A DNA stretch of 44,938 nucleotides from JADDRA01 sp035553895 (GCA_035553895.1 DATMJI010000211.1:1-44938), one strand, 5' to 3'. Shown: positions 24,011 to 32,640, numbered from the stretch's first letter. Notes: generated by a model not told the origin, from the letters alone. Made by a program: numbers and translations.

Positions 24011-24703
24011 GTGACGAACACCCCGGGCCGCCGGGCCATCTGGGAGCAGCGCTGGGACGAAGGAACCGAGTCGGGCTTCGCCTGGCACATGACCGAGGTC
24101 CCCGCCGACCTGCCCGAGCTGCTCGACCATCACCAGCTCTCCGCCGGGGCCGCCCTCGACCTGGGGTGTGGGGGCGGGGTGGCGACCGCCTACCTGGCCG
24201 GCCGCGTCGCCACCGCCGTGGGCCTCGACATCGCCTACGGCGCCGTGGCCGAGGCTCGCCGGCTGGCCCGTGAGACCGCCGCGGCCGCCCACTTCGTGGT
24301 GGCCGACGCCACCGCCCTGCCCTTCCGCCCCGGGGCCTTCGCCCTGGTCTTCGACCGGGGCTGCCTGCAGAACCTCCCCCAGCCGGCGTGGCCCGGCTAC
24401 TTCCCTGCTATCGAGGCGGCCCTCCAGCCCGGAGGCCACCTCCAGCTCTACTGCTCCAAGGCGGCGGGGCCGGCGTCGCCCCCGTGGTCGTGGCGGGGCC
24501 TGCGAGCCCGCCTGGCCTGGCTACGGGGCCGCCGGGGGCCCGGTCCCCAATTCCTCTCCCGCCAGCTCATCGGCCGCCTCGCCCAGGAGCACGTCCAGGT
24601 GTTGACCCTGGAGGACCGGGACTTCCGCACCGCCAAGGGGAACCGGCGAGCCCTCGTCTACGGGCTGTTCGCCACGTCCGGGAAGGCCCGGAGCGCGTCG
24701 TGA
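24011..24703 (+). CDS. Class I SAM-dependent methyltransferase
   Basis: 230 residues. The SAM-binding motif I is ALDLGCGGGVATAYLAG, followed by VGLDIAYGAV, VVADATALPFRPGAFALVFDRG and ALQPGGHLQLYC. N-terminal WEQRWDEG resembles thiol/small-molecule methyltransferases of the same class. The substrate cannot be read; a sugar or the glycan end is possible in this setting. GTG 24011 lies just after the beta-propeller gene, and the stop overlaps the lipoprotein start (GTGA), so a four-gene run continues to the sulfotransferase at 25542. Confidence 0.85.
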   Translation: MTNTPGRRAIWEQRWDEGTESGFAWHMTEVPADLPELLDHHQLSAGAALDLGCGGGVATAYLAGRVATAVGLDIAYGAVAEARRLARETAAAAHFVVADATALPFRPGAFALVFDRGCLQNLPQPAWPGYFPAIEAALQPGGHLQLYCSKAAGPASPPWSWRGLRARLAWLRGRRGPGPQFLSRQLIGRLAQEHVQVLTLEDRDFRTAKGNRRALVYGLFATSGKARSAS

Positions 24704-25545
24704 GGTGGCGGTCCGGACTCGGCGGGCTGGTGGCCGCCGCGCTGCTCGTGGGCGCCTGTGCCACTGGTGCCGAGCCGGCGGGCGAGGCGGCGCCCTCCTC
24801 CAGCACACCAACCATGGTCGCCGGCCGGCAGACCCAGGAGGGGGCCCAGGCTCCCGGCGCCATCCTGCTCGCCTCCAGCTTCGAGGGTGCCGTCTGCGGC
24901 CGGTGGCGCAGGCCCAAGGCGGGTTGCGAGTTCGGCGTCGAGGGGGGTGTGGAGGCGGGACCGTTCGGGCCTCGTACCGGGGTCCAGGCGGTCAGGATCG
25001 ACCGCACCAGCCCCAACCACATGGGGGTGATCGCCGACCTCCCCCTGCCGGAGGGCCGGGCCTTCATCGGGGTCGCTCACCGGGTTCCCGCCTTCTCGCC
25101 CGCCGCCATCCCGCCCGACCCTGGCCACCTCCAGCTGGAACAGCTGTCGGTGACCGACGGTGAGCTACCGGGCATGGCCCTCGAGGTCCGCCTCTACCCG
25201 GACCGCCGCCTCGGCCTCGGCCTGTTCCGCGACGACGCCGTGACCATGGCCGAATGGGCCGTCCCCGAGGACGAGTGGTTCTACGTGGTGGTCGAGGTGG
25301 CGAACGGCGCGGCCGCCACCCAGCGCATGTGGGTTTTCGACGAAGCTGACCAGCTCAAGGCCCAGGTCGAGGTCGCCCTCGAGACCCGCCAGTCCTGGGC
25401 CCACGAGGGGCGGACCGCACAAAAAGTCGGGGGGAGCACGGCGTCCCTCGAGCCCCTCTTCACCTACGCCGACGACTGGTACGTGGCCACCGAGCTGCTG
25501 GGCCCACTGCGCATCGGTGAGGACGGGGAACCGATCTCCTCGTGA
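24700..25545 (+). CDS. Lipoprotein with possible concanavalin-like (lyase/LamG-type) domain
   Basis: 281 residues. GTG 24700 opens a lipoprotein signal with lipobox LVGAC (Cys20), followed by a Ser/Thr/Ala-rich spacer. The remainder is beta-rich: ILLASSFEGAVCGRW, VQAVRIDRTSP, a central LEVRLYPDRRLGLGLF and EDEWFYVVVEVANG. That strand pattern recalls polysaccharide-lyase/LamG jelly-roll domains in outline, but no catalytic motif was recognised. It is probably anchored on the outer face of the cytoplasmic membrane. Overlaps on both sides (GTGA) place it in one operon with the methyltransferase and a sulfotransferase. Confidence 0.7.
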   Translation: MRWRSGLGGLVAAALLVGACATGAEPAGEAAPSSSTPTMVAGRQTQEGAQAPGAILLASSFEGAVCGRWRRPKAGCEFGVEGGVEAGPFGPRTGVQAVRIDRTSPNHMGVIADLPLPEGRAFIGVAHRVPAFSPAAIPPDPGHLQLEQLSVTDGELPGMALEVRLYPDRRLGLGLFRDDAVTMAEWAVPEDEWFYVVVEVANGAAATQRMWVFDEADQLKAQVEVALETRQSWAHEGRTAQKVGGSTASLEPLFTYADDWYVATELLGPLRIGEDGEPISS

Positions 25546-26375
25546 ACGAGGACCGGTCGGCCCACCTCCCGGCCGAGCACCGGGCCGCACCGGATCACCG
25601 GGTGATCTTCGTCGGGGGCCTGCACCGCAGCGGCACGTCTTTGCTGGCCGCCGCCCTGGCCGCCCACCCCGGCGTCAGCGGGTTCCACGGCACGGGCGCG
25701 GCCGAGGACGAAGGTCAGCACCTCCAGCGGGTCTACCCCCCGGTGCGGGCCCACGGCGGGCCGGGTCGCTTCGCCAACCGGGCCGAGGCCCACCTCACCG
25801 AGACCAGTCCGCTGGTGACGCCCGCCTCGGCCGCTGCCCTGATGGAGGCCTGGGGACGGCACTGGGACCTCACCAAGCCCGTCCTGGTCGAGAAGTCGCC
25901 CCCCAACCTGATCCAGGCCCGGTTCCTCCAGGCGCTGTTCGCCCACCCCTCTTTCGTCATGATCGTGCGCCACCCCCTCGTCGTCGCCCTGGCCACCCAG
26001 CGTCGGGCCCGCCGGGCGCGTCTCGGGGCGCTGCTCGACCATTGGTTCTGTGCCCACCGGATCCTCCAGGAGGATGCACCCGCCATCGAGCGCCTCCTGG
26101 TGGTCCACTACGAGGACCTGGTGGCTCACCCCGAGGCCTGTTTGGCGCGCATCGCCGCCTTCGCCGGTCTGGCCAGCCCACTCCCCCCCTTGGCCCCCGA
26201 CCTCCGGGTGAGCCAGCGCTACGGAGAGCTCTGGTCGCAGCGCCGGCGCTCGCCGGCCGGGCGAGTCCAGGCAGGGCTCCTCGCCCGCCGGTACGAGGGG
26301 CAGGCCAACCGCTACGGATACACCCTGGCCGACCTCGAGCGGTGGGCACCCGGCGAGCTCGCCAGCTCTCCATGA
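25542..26375 (+). CDS. Sulfotransferase (Sulfotransfer_3-like)
   Basis: 277 residues. VIFVGGLHRSGTSLLAAALAAH is the PAPS loop; VLVEKSPPNLIQARFLQALF and MIVRHPLVVALATQ supply the typical middle motifs, and LLVVHYEDLVAHPEACL follows. It is related to the proteins at 31664 and 32641 rather than to the NDST-like group. GTG 25542 overlaps the lipoprotein stop. It ends 5 bases before the convergent sulfotransferase at 26381, so the two mRNAs must run into each other or overlap. Confidence 0.85.
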   Translation: MNEDRSAHLPAEHRAAPDHRVIFVGGLHRSGTSLLAAALAAHPGVSGFHGTGAAEDEGQHLQRVYPPVRAHGGPGRFANRAEAHLTETSPLVTPASAAALMEAWGRHWDLTKPVLVEKSPPNLIQARFLQALFAHPSFVMIVRHPLVVALATQRRARRARLGALLDHWFCAHRILQEDAPAIERLLVVHYEDLVAHPEACLARIAAFAGLASPLPPLAPDLRVSQRYGELWSQRRRSPAGRVQAGLLARRYEGQANRYGYTLADLERWAPGELASSP

Positions 26376-26380
26376 CCAGG

Positions 26381-27232
26381 TCACGAGCGCCAGGCGGAGA
26401 GGTCGCGCCCGAGCCAGCGGGCCAGGGCCTCCACCTCCGGCTCGAAGGTGGCGACCAGGTGGCGGCGGGTGGCGGGGTCGAGGGCCGGGTACAAAAGGGG
26501 CCGCTCGTTGACCCGGGCCAGGGCCCGGCGCACCGGTGCCATGTTCCGGGGGAGGCGGCGGCCCAGCCGCCACAGGGCGGGCGAGCGTAGGGCAGTAGGG
26601 GCGTTCACCGGCCGGCCCAGGGTGGCGGGCCGGAACCCGTCGTCGACGCCCAGGAAGCGGCAGAGCTCGGCGTAGACCGACGCCGGATCGGCCCGGAGGT
26701 CGTCGAAGATCACCACGTGGAGTTGCCGGCGGGGATAGCGGTGGCAGATCTCGTTCAGCTGGCCCAGGTACCGGCCCCCGCCGACGTAGGCGAAGCGCCG
26801 GGCGGCCAGGCCACCGGAGCGCAGCCGCTCGGCCTCGGCGTTTAGCGCATCGGTGAACGGGAGCGCCTCCCGGCCCTGGCCCCGGTTCATCCAGTAGTGG
26901 GAGTAGGCCCGGTCGACGGGATGGCGCAGGAGGGCGATGAGGCGGGCGTCAGGGAGCACGGACGCCAACCGGTCCAGCCACCGCGGGCTGAACATATACG
27001 ACGGCGTGGCCTCACCTACGACCGCCTGGTGACCCGCCTGGCGGAACTGGCTGCGGTACCACCCGATCCCCCGGTGGAAGTTGTTGTCGAAGTAGTGAAG
27101 CTCCTTGCGGGGGGGGAGGTACACCTCGGGGTGGTCCGAGAGGTAGGCGTGCAGGGCGGTGCTGCCGGCCCGGGCGGCACCGACGATGACGAAGTCGGGG
27201 AGCCGGCCGTCTGATCGCCGGGCGGGGGGCAC
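26381..27232 (-). CDS. Sulfotransferase (NDST-like), tandem copy 2
   Basis: 283 residues. Motifs are FVIVGAARAGSTALHAYLSD, RKELHYFDNNFHRGIGWYRS, GEATPSYMFSP, LLRHPVDRAYSHYWMNRGQGR and VVIFDDLRADP. It is a close paralogue of the upstream gene and they share order of motifs throughout. GTG 27232 was chosen, 2 bases after the upstream stop; GTG 27247 and an earlier start at 27271 are also in frame and would overlap the upstream gene. The basic loop residue is Arg (A-R-A-G-S-T) instead of Lys, a common variant. Acceptor unknown. Confidence 0.85.
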   Translation of the reverse strand: MPPARRSDGRLPDFVIVGAARAGSTALHAYLSDHPEVYLPPRKELHYFDNNFHRGIGWYRSQFRQAGHQAVVGEATPSYMFSPRWLDRLASVLPDARLIALLRHPVDRAYSHYWMNRGQGREALPFTDALNAEAERLRSGGLAARRFAYVGGGRYLGQLNEICHRYPRRQLHVVIFDDLRADPASVYAELCRFLGVDDGFRPATLGRPVNAPTALRSPALWRLGRRLPRNMAPVRRALARVNERPLLYPALDPATRRHLVATFEPEVEALARWLGRDLSAWRS

Positions 27233-27234
27233 CG

Positions 27235-28083
27235 TCAGCGGTCCCACCCCGAGAGGTCCCGGCCGAGCCACGCGGCCAGGGCGGCGTTATCCGGGCGAAA
27301 GTGCTCCACCAGCCGGTTGCGGGTGGCGGGGTCCAGTGCGGTGGTGGTGGCCGGCCGCTGGTTGAGCCGGGCCAGCGCCCGGCCGAGCGGCCGGGCCGGT
27401 CCCTGGAGGCGCCGGGCCGCCCGGCGCAGGGCCAGGGACCGGAATCCGGTCGCCACATTGAGGGGCTGGCCCAGGTTGGGTGGGACGAAGGTGTCATCGA
27501 TGCCGAGGAAGCGACAGACCGACCGGTAGCTCTCGAGCGGCGCCTGGCACAGGTCGTCGAAGAGCACCACCAGCAGCTGGCGGCGGGGAAAGTGCCGGCC
27601 CACCTCCTGGAGCTGCGGCAGGTAGTGCCCGGGCCCGAGGTAGCGGTAGGGCGCCGGACCCTCGTCCCCGGCACCGGCCGGCCCCGTCTCCCCGCCGGCC
27701 AGCTCGTCGTCCACCGCCTGCTCGAAGCTGCGGGGCTCCCGCCCCTGGCTGCGGTTCATCCCGTAGTGGGAGTAGGCCCGCTCGACCGGATGGCGCAGGA
27801 GGGCGATGAGTCGGGCGTGGGGCACCACCCCGGCCATGCGCTCGATGGCGTCCGGGCGGAACAGGTAGGACGGGGTGGCCTCCCCCACCGCCCGCTCGCC
27901 GGCGGCTCCGGCGAAGTGCTCCCGGTACCAGTCGAGGCCCCGGTCGAAGTTGACGTTGAAGAAGCGCACCTCCTTGCGGGGCGAGAGGTAGACGTCGGGA
28001 TGGGGCCGGAGGTAGTGGTGCAGCGCCGTGCTCCCCGCCCGGGTGGCGCCGATGACGAGGAAGTTCGGGAGCCGGCCACTCAT
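27235..28083 (-). CDS. Sulfotransferase (NDST-like), tandem copy 1
   Basis: 282 residues, beginning SGRLPNFLVIGATRAGSTAL. Further motifs are RKEVRFFNVNFDRGLDWY, GEATPSYLFRPDAIERM, LLRHPVERAYSHYGMNRSQGR, LVVLFDDLCQAP and a C-terminal LGRDLSGWD that is nearly the same as the last residues of the neighbouring copy. ATG 28083 places the family N-terminus a few residues in; the open frame extending to 28215 would overlap the divergent glycosyltransferase. The pair likely arose by tandem duplication and then diverged, suggesting two sulfation positions. Confidence 0.85.
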   Translation of the reverse strand: MSGRLPNFLVIGATRAGSTALHHYLRPHPDVYLSPRKEVRFFNVNFDRGLDWYREHFAGAAGERAVGEATPSYLFRPDAIERMAGVVPHARLIALLRHPVERAYSHYGMNRSQGREPRSFEQAVDDELAGGETGPAGAGDEGPAPYRYLGPGHYLPQLQEVGRHFPRRQLLVVLFDDLCQAPLESYRSVCRFLGIDDTFVPPNLGQPLNVATGFRSLALRRAARRLQGPARPLGRALARLNQRPATTTALDPATRNRLVEHFRPDNAALAAWLGRDLSGWDR

Positions 28084-28156
28084 GCCGGTGCAGGCAGAGT
28101 CGTCATGGCGATCTTCCCGAGGCCGGCGCCCAGGACCTGGCAGGATAGCAGCAGGG

Positions 28157-29038
28157 ATGGATGCGACGGCTGCCGAGGAACCCGCCGGCACGCGGGTCGC
28201 CGCAGTGGTCGTCACCTACGCCCGGCCCGATGCGCTGCGGCGGTCGTTGCTGGCCATCGCCGCCCAGTCCCGCCGTCCCGATGAGGTGCACGTCGTCGAC
28301 AACGCCGGGGACCTCGACGCTGCGGTCTGGTCGGACCGGGCGGAGCTCGCCGTGCACTACCACCGCATGCCCGAGAACCTCGGGTACGCCGCCGGGTTGA
28401 GCGTGGGCATGCGGGCCGCCGTCGACGGGGGGGCTCGGTACTGCTGGCTCCTCGACGACGACAGCGTCCCTGCCGGTGATGTCCTCGAGCGCTGTCTCCA
28501 GGTGGCGGGCGCCGACCCGGGCGTCGGCATCGTCGGCCTCGACGGCGGATCGGTCCGACGGGGCATCCCCCGCCACGAGGGGCCGACCGGTGCTGAGGTC
28601 GTCCGCCACTGCGACTTCGTGCTGGTGGATGGCGCCCTCGTAACCAAGCCGGCAATTGATGACATTGGCCTTCCTCGGGCTGACTTTTTCATGATGATGG
28701 AGGACGTGGAGTACTGCCGGCGGCTCCGGCGGGCCGGTTGGGACGTGGTCCGCCTGGACGACACCTCCATCGAACGGGCTCACCTCGGCTCGGGTGCCGG
28801 GGCGGTCCCGGCTCCGCCCTGGCGGGGCTACTACCAGACCAGGAACCAGCTGCGTATGGCTCTCGAACCCCTTTCCATCAGCGAGTTGAGCGGTTGGTGC
28901 ACCCGCCAGGCCAAGTTCCTGGTCGGTGCCGCCCTGCACTCCGACCGCCGCCGGGAGCGCATCCGCCTCCGGCTGCGAGGGGCCTGGGACGGGGCCCGCG
29001 GCGTGTCCGGCCGCACCGTCGAACCGACCGATACCTGA
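28157..29038 (+). CDS. Glycosyltransferase, GT2 family (GT-A fold, galactofuranosyl/rhamnosyl-like)
   Basis: 293 residues. VAAVVVTYARPDALRRSLLA and VHVVDNAGD open the nucleotide-binding domain. The metal-binding motif is DDD at 100-102 (WLLDDDSVP), and MMEDVEYCRRLRRAGW contains the acidic catalytic-base region. The DDD and ED pattern is typical of GlfT- and rhamnosyltransferase-like members. It inverts stereochemistry, using a nucleotide sugar in the cytoplasm. ATG 28157 follows GCAGGG; a TAGCAG just upstream could be a -10 element. It is divergent from the sulfotransferase pair. Confidence 0.87.
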   Translation: MDATAAEEPAGTRVAAVVVTYARPDALRRSLLAIAAQSRRPDEVHVVDNAGDLDAAVWSDRAELAVHYHRMPENLGYAAGLSVGMRAAVDGGARYCWLLDDDSVPAGDVLERCLQVAGADPGVGIVGLDGGSVRRGIPRHEGPTGAEVVRHCDFVLVDGALVTKPAIDDIGLPRADFFMMMEDVEYCRRLRRAGWDVVRLDDTSIERAHLGSGAGAVPAPPWRGYYQTRNQLRMALEPLSISELSGWCTRQAKFLVGAALHSDRRRERIRLRLRGAWDGARGVSGRTVEPTDT

Positions 29039-29060
29039 CCGTAACATGCAGATCCCCACT

Positions 29061-29088
29061 TTTCCGGGGCCCGTCCGGGGGGTAGCGT
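29061..29088 (+). promoter_or_regulatory. Putative promoter of the small secreted protein gene
   Basis: TTTCCG (29061-29066) and TAGCGT (29083-29088) are spaced by 16 bases. A start near 29095 gives a leader of about 40 bases with GGGAG before ATG 29133. Confidence 0.45.
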
Positions 29089-29132
29089 GCTCCTGGGCCC
29101 GACCTTCGGGCGCGACGAAGGGAGCATCCTCC

Positions 29133-29567
29133 ATGCTGAAGAAGGTTATGACCACATTGGCCACAGCCACGGTGGCACTGGGCGTCATGGCCGGTCCGGC
29201 GGCAGCACATGTCGTCTTCGGGTCGCTCGACATCGACTCGCCGGCGTCCGGCACCCCGACCACCGTGAAGGTCAGCGGCGATGTGACCTGTACCGCCGGC
29301 GAGAAGTTCCGGGCTGGGGTCTTCCTGACCCAGGGCGCCAGCGAGGGATTCGGGAACGACCCCGGCAACAACTGCACCGGCTCGTCCCAGTCGTGGCTGG
29401 CGACCGTCAACCTCACCTCGGGACCGGGCTTCACCTCGGGTCCGGCCGAGGCGTGCGTGCGGGTGCAGACGGGGCTGCCCGGCGGGAGCACCACCCACGG
29501 CGCCAACCCGCAGCACTGCGAGACCATCACCCTCGAAATTTCCCCGTCGCCCCAGCCCCCGCTCTAG
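29133..29567 (+). CDS. Small secreted protein with four cysteines
   Basis: 144 residues. LKKVMTTLATATVALGVMAG is a Sec signal, with cleavage near AAAHVV. The mature domain is beta-rich with four cysteines (VTC, NNC, EAC, QHC), enough for two disulfides, and ends in a Pro-rich tail. No family was recognised. The gene has its own promoter-like elements and a good ribosome site, and ends at a strong hairpin, so it is probably a single-gene unit. It does not resemble the secreted pair at 5592 and 19302. Confidence 0.82.
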   Translation: MLKKVMTTLATATVALGVMAGPAAAHVVFGSLDIDSPASGTPTTVKVSGDVTCTAGEKFRAGVFLTQGASEGFGNDPGNNCTGSSQSWLATVNLTSGPGFTSGPAEACVRVQTGLPGGSTTHGANPQHCETITLEISPSPQPPL

Positions 29568-29580
29568 TCCGAGCATCGCA

Positions 29581-29607
29581 GCCGCCGGGCGCTTAGCGCC
29601 CGGCGGC
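29581..29607. terminator. Perfect 12-base-pair hairpin between convergent genes
   Basis: GCCGCCGGGCGC (29581-29592) and GCGCCCGGCGGC (29596-29607) flank a 3-base loop TTA. The loop is the TAA stop codon of the minus-strand glycosyltransferase. It lies 13 bases after the plus-strand stop, so it could end transcripts from both sides. There is no long T-tract. Confidence 0.65.
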
Positions 29608-30750
29608 CCGCTCGTACAGCCGCACCATGGCGGCGGCCACCTCGTCGATGGTGAAGCGCTCCAGGAAGCGGCGCCTCCCCTCCCCGGCTCGGCGCCGGCA
29701 CCCCGTCGGGTCTCCCAGGGCGGCGCCGATCGACGAGGCCAGCGCCGCCGCATCGCCCGGGGGCACGAGGCACGCCGCATCGGGCCCCCCCACCACCTCC
29801 CGGACGCTGGGAAGATCGCTCACCACCATCGGCGCCTCCAGAGCCATCGCCTCCAGCAGTACGCTGCCCAGCCCCTCCCAGCGCGACGGAAGGACGAAGG
29901 CATCGGCGGCGCACAACAGCTCAGCGACATCGGAGCGGGCCCCGAGGAAGCGCACTTCGTCGCCGAGGCCCAAGCGGTGCCGGGCGGCCACCAGGGCCGG
30001 GGTCTGGTTCCCCACTCGACCGGCGACGAGCAGCCGGGCGCGGGGCACCGCCGCCTGCACCGCCGGCCACGCCTCCACCAACACGTCCAGCCCCTTCTGG
30101 TGCTCCTGGCGGGCGGCGGCGAGGACGGCAAGGTCGCCCTCAGCCAGTCCCAGGCCGGCCCTGGCCGCCGCCCGGCGAGCCGGGGTGCGCCGCCCCAGGC
30201 GCTCGGGATCTCGACCCCGCGGCACCACCTCGATCCGGGTTCGGGGGATGAGCAGGCGGCGGGCCATGGTGGCGGCCACGTGGGAGGAGATAGCATGGAA
30301 GCGCTCGACCCAGCGGGCCGTGAGGAGATCGATCGCCTGGGCACCGCGGACCTTCCACGCCCGCAGGTCGGGGTTGGTCATCTGCTCGGGCCCGTAGGCC
30401 ACGTTGGCCAGGGTGGAGACGATGGGGACCCGGTGGCGGCGCCCGGCCAGCCGCCCGGCCACATCGGCCTCGAAGAGGGTGGTGTGGACCACGTCGGGGC
30501 GGCGCCGGCCGACCAGGGCGACGGCCGACCGGGCCCAGTCCCGGCGCCCGGTCCCGCCGCCCAGCGAGAGCACCTCGGCCCCTGCCGCCCGCAAGTCGTC
30601 GCCGACACCGGGCCGCTCGTGCAGGTAGGCCACATCGAGACGCACTCCCCGCGCCACCAGCGGCCGGGCCAGGCCGGCCAGCGAGGTCTCGGCCCCACCG
30701 GCGGCCAGGCTGTCGATGACGTAAAGGACGTGCACGACGGGGTAGTTCAC
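29593..30750 (-). CDS. Glycosyltransferase, GT4 family (GT-B fold)
   Basis: 385 residues. VLYVIDSLAAGGAETSLAGLA is a textbook GT4 N-terminus; VVHTTLFEADVAG and IEVVPRGRDPERLG mark the hinge, and SRWEGLGSVLLEAMALE is the E-x7-E donor site. GTG 30750 starts the frame; a second in-frame GTG lies five codons in. The last codons form one arm of the terminator hairpin. It is divergent from the sulfotransferase at 30774 with very little DNA between, so promoters are overlapping or internal. Sugar specificity unknown. Confidence 0.88.
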   Translation of the reverse strand: MNYPVVHVLYVIDSLAAGGAETSLAGLARPLVARGVRLDVAYLHERPGVGDDLRAAGAEVLSLGGGTGRRDWARSAVALVGRRRPDVVHTTLFEADVAGRLAGRRHRVPIVSTLANVAYGPEQMTNPDLRAWKVRGAQAIDLLTARWVERFHAISSHVAATMARRLLIPRTRIEVVPRGRDPERLGRRTPARRAAARAGLGLAEGDLAVLAAARQEHQKGLDVLVEAWPAVQAAVPRARLLVAGRVGNQTPALVAARHRLGLGDEVRFLGARSDVAELLCAADAFVLPSRWEGLGSVLLEAMALEAPMVVSDLPSVREVVGGPDAACLVPPGDAAALASSIGAALGDPTGCRRRAGEGRRRFLERFTIDEVAAAMVRLYERAAGR

Positions 30751-30773
30751 CAGATTTGCCGGTCGGTACCCTG

Positions 30774-31667
30774 ATGGGCCGGTTGGCCGACGCCGTCAAG
30801 CCCGCCGTTCCCCGCCGGGTGCGTGCCTCCATCGTCCGGAGCCGCCTCCGGACCCGCCAGCGCCTCCCCGGCGGGCGGGCGCTCCCGGGCGTCCTGGTCA
30901 TCGGGGCCCAGCGCTGTGGCACCAGCTCGCTCTACAAGTACCTGGGCCGCCACCCGGCCGTGCTGGCCCCCCTGCGCAAGGAGACGGAGTACCTCTCCCG
31001 CTTCCACGTCCAGGGCATCGAGTGGTACCGGGCCCAGTTCCCGACCCAGGCCCGCCTGGACTGGGTCTCCTGGCGGCGGCGGTGCCAGGCCCTCACCTTC
31101 GAGGCCACGCCCGACTACCTCTGGCACCCGCTGGCGGCCGAGCGGGCGGCCCAGCTCCTCCCCGGCGCCCGCATCGTGGTCCTCCTGCGCGATCCGGTCG
31201 AGCGGGCCCTGTCCCATCACCAGCACATGACCCGACTGGGCTTCGAGACCCTGCCCTTCGAAGCGGCGCTCGATGCCGAGGAGGGCCGGCTGGCCGGCGA
31301 GCGGGAGCGCATCCTCGCCGACGGTGCCTACCCGGGGCGCAGCTACCTGCGCTTCTCCTACGCCTCCCGGGGTCGCTACCTCGAGCAGCTGCTGGCCTGG
31401 ACGGACCGCTACCCGAGCGAGCGCCTGCTGGTGCTCCGCAGCGAGGACCTCTACGCCGATCCGGCGGCGACGTGGGTCCAGCTCGTCGAGTTCCTCGGAC
31501 TGCCGCCGTGGGACCTTCGCCGGTTCCGCAACCACAGCCGGTCGCCGGGGCCATCGCCGCCGATGGCCGCCGGCACCCGGCGGCGCCTGGAGGCCTACTT
31601 CGCCCCCCACAACGAACGGCTCTCGGCTCATCTGGGACGGGACTTCGCCTGGGCGGGCCCCGGGTGA
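30774..31667 (+). CDS. Sulfotransferase (NDST-like)
   Basis: 297 residues. GVLVIGAQRCGTSSLYKYLG is the PAPS loop; RKETEYLSRFHVQGIEWYRAQF, TFEATPDYLWHP, LLRDPVERALSHHQHMT and VLRSEDLYADP follow in family order, with a C-terminal FAPHNERLSAHLGRD. ATG 30774 was chosen; a TTG at 30756 is also in frame. The stop overlaps the next sulfotransferase start (GTGA), so two sulfotransferases from different subgroups are co-translated. Confidence 0.86.
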   Translation: MGRLADAVKPAVPRRVRASIVRSRLRTRQRLPGGRALPGVLVIGAQRCGTSSLYKYLGRHPAVLAPLRKETEYLSRFHVQGIEWYRAQFPTQARLDWVSWRRRCQALTFEATPDYLWHPLAAERAAQLLPGARIVVLLRDPVERALSHHQHMTRLGFETLPFEAALDAEEGRLAGERERILADGAYPGRSYLRFSYASRGRYLEQLLAWTDRYPSERLLVLRSEDLYADPAATWVQLVEFLGLPPWDLRRFRNHSRSPGPSPPMAAGTRRRLEAYFAPHNERLSAHLGRDFAWAGPG

Positions 31668-32623
31668 CCCCGGCCCTCCCGCCGTTCCCCTTCCTGATCG
31701 GCTGCGGGCGCTCGGGCACCACCCTGGCCCGGGCCCTGCTCGACGCCCATCCGGCCCTGGCCGTCCCCGGGGAGTCCTACTTCCCCATCTGGCTGGGCCG
31801 CCAGATCAGGCGATACCAGCGCCAGGGAACCTTCGACGCCCGGATTCTGGCCGGCGACCTGGTGGGCGACCCCTGGTTCCGCCGCTGGCAGCTGCCCGAC
31901 GACGAGGTGCGCGCCGTTCTGAGCGAGCCCGGGATCACCACCTTCGCCGACGCCCTGCGCCGGGTCTACGCCCTCTACGCCCGCCACCACGGCAAAGCCC
32001 GCTACGGGGACAAGACGCCGACCTTCGTCCTCCATGTCGAGGCGCTGGCCCGGCTCTTCCCTGAGGCCGTCTTCGTCCACATCGTGCGCGACGGGCGCGA
32101 CGTCGCCCTGTCCCTGCTGGAGGCCGACTGGGGACCCGACCGGCTGGACCGGGCCGCGCTCCACTGGCGCCATCACGTCGAGCGGGGGCGCCAGGCGGCC
32201 GGGCGCATCGAGCCCGGCCGCTACCGGGAGGTGCGCTACGAGGACCTCCTCGACGATCCCGAGGGCACGGCCCGCTCGCTGTGCGACTACCTGGCCCTGC
32301 CCTTCGACGCCGCCATGCTCGACTACGCCGAACGGGCGCCGGCGCTGCTGCGCCTGCTGCCCGATGCCGACGAGCACCAGAACCTCCGGCTGCCTCCCAC
32401 CAAGGGGCTTCGGGACTGGCGCCGGGAGATGGAGCCCGCCGACGTGGCCACCTTCGAGGCCCTGGCCGGCGATGCGCTGGCCGCTCTCGGCTACGAGCGA
32501 CGTACTCCCGTGCCGGTCACCGGCGCCGCCCGGCTCGTGGCGGTCCGGGCCGGGCTGGAATGGCACCTGCGCCAGGGGGCCCGGCGCCTCCGGACCACGG
32601 CGGGACGGATCCTCGGTCGCTGA
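31664..32623 (+). CDS. Sulfotransferase (Sulfotransfer_3-like)
   Basis: 319 residues. FLIGCGRSGTTLARALLDAHP is the PAPS loop, then YGDKTPTFVLHVEALARLFP, FVHIVRDGRDVALSLL (3'-phosphate region), VRYEDLLDDPEGTARSLC and RLPPTKGLRDWRREMEPADV. The last motif is shared almost exactly with the convergent gene at 32641, so the two are close paralogues facing each other. GTG 31664 overlaps the upstream stop. A basic, Arg-rich C-terminus follows the catalytic domain. Confidence 0.87.
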   Translation: MTPALPPFPFLIGCGRSGTTLARALLDAHPALAVPGESYFPIWLGRQIRRYQRQGTFDARILAGDLVGDPWFRRWQLPDDEVRAVLSEPGITTFADALRRVYALYARHHGKARYGDKTPTFVLHVEALARLFPEAVFVHIVRDGRDVALSLLEADWGPDRLDRAALHWRHHVERGRQAAGRIEPGRYREVRYEDLLDDPEGTARSLCDYLALPFDAAMLDYAERAPALLRLLPDADEHQNLRLPPTKGLRDWRREMEPADVATFEALAGDALAALGYERRTPVPVTGAARLVAVRAGLEWHLRQGARRLRTTAGRILGR

Positions 32624-32640
32624 GAGCCGCCGGCGGCCGC

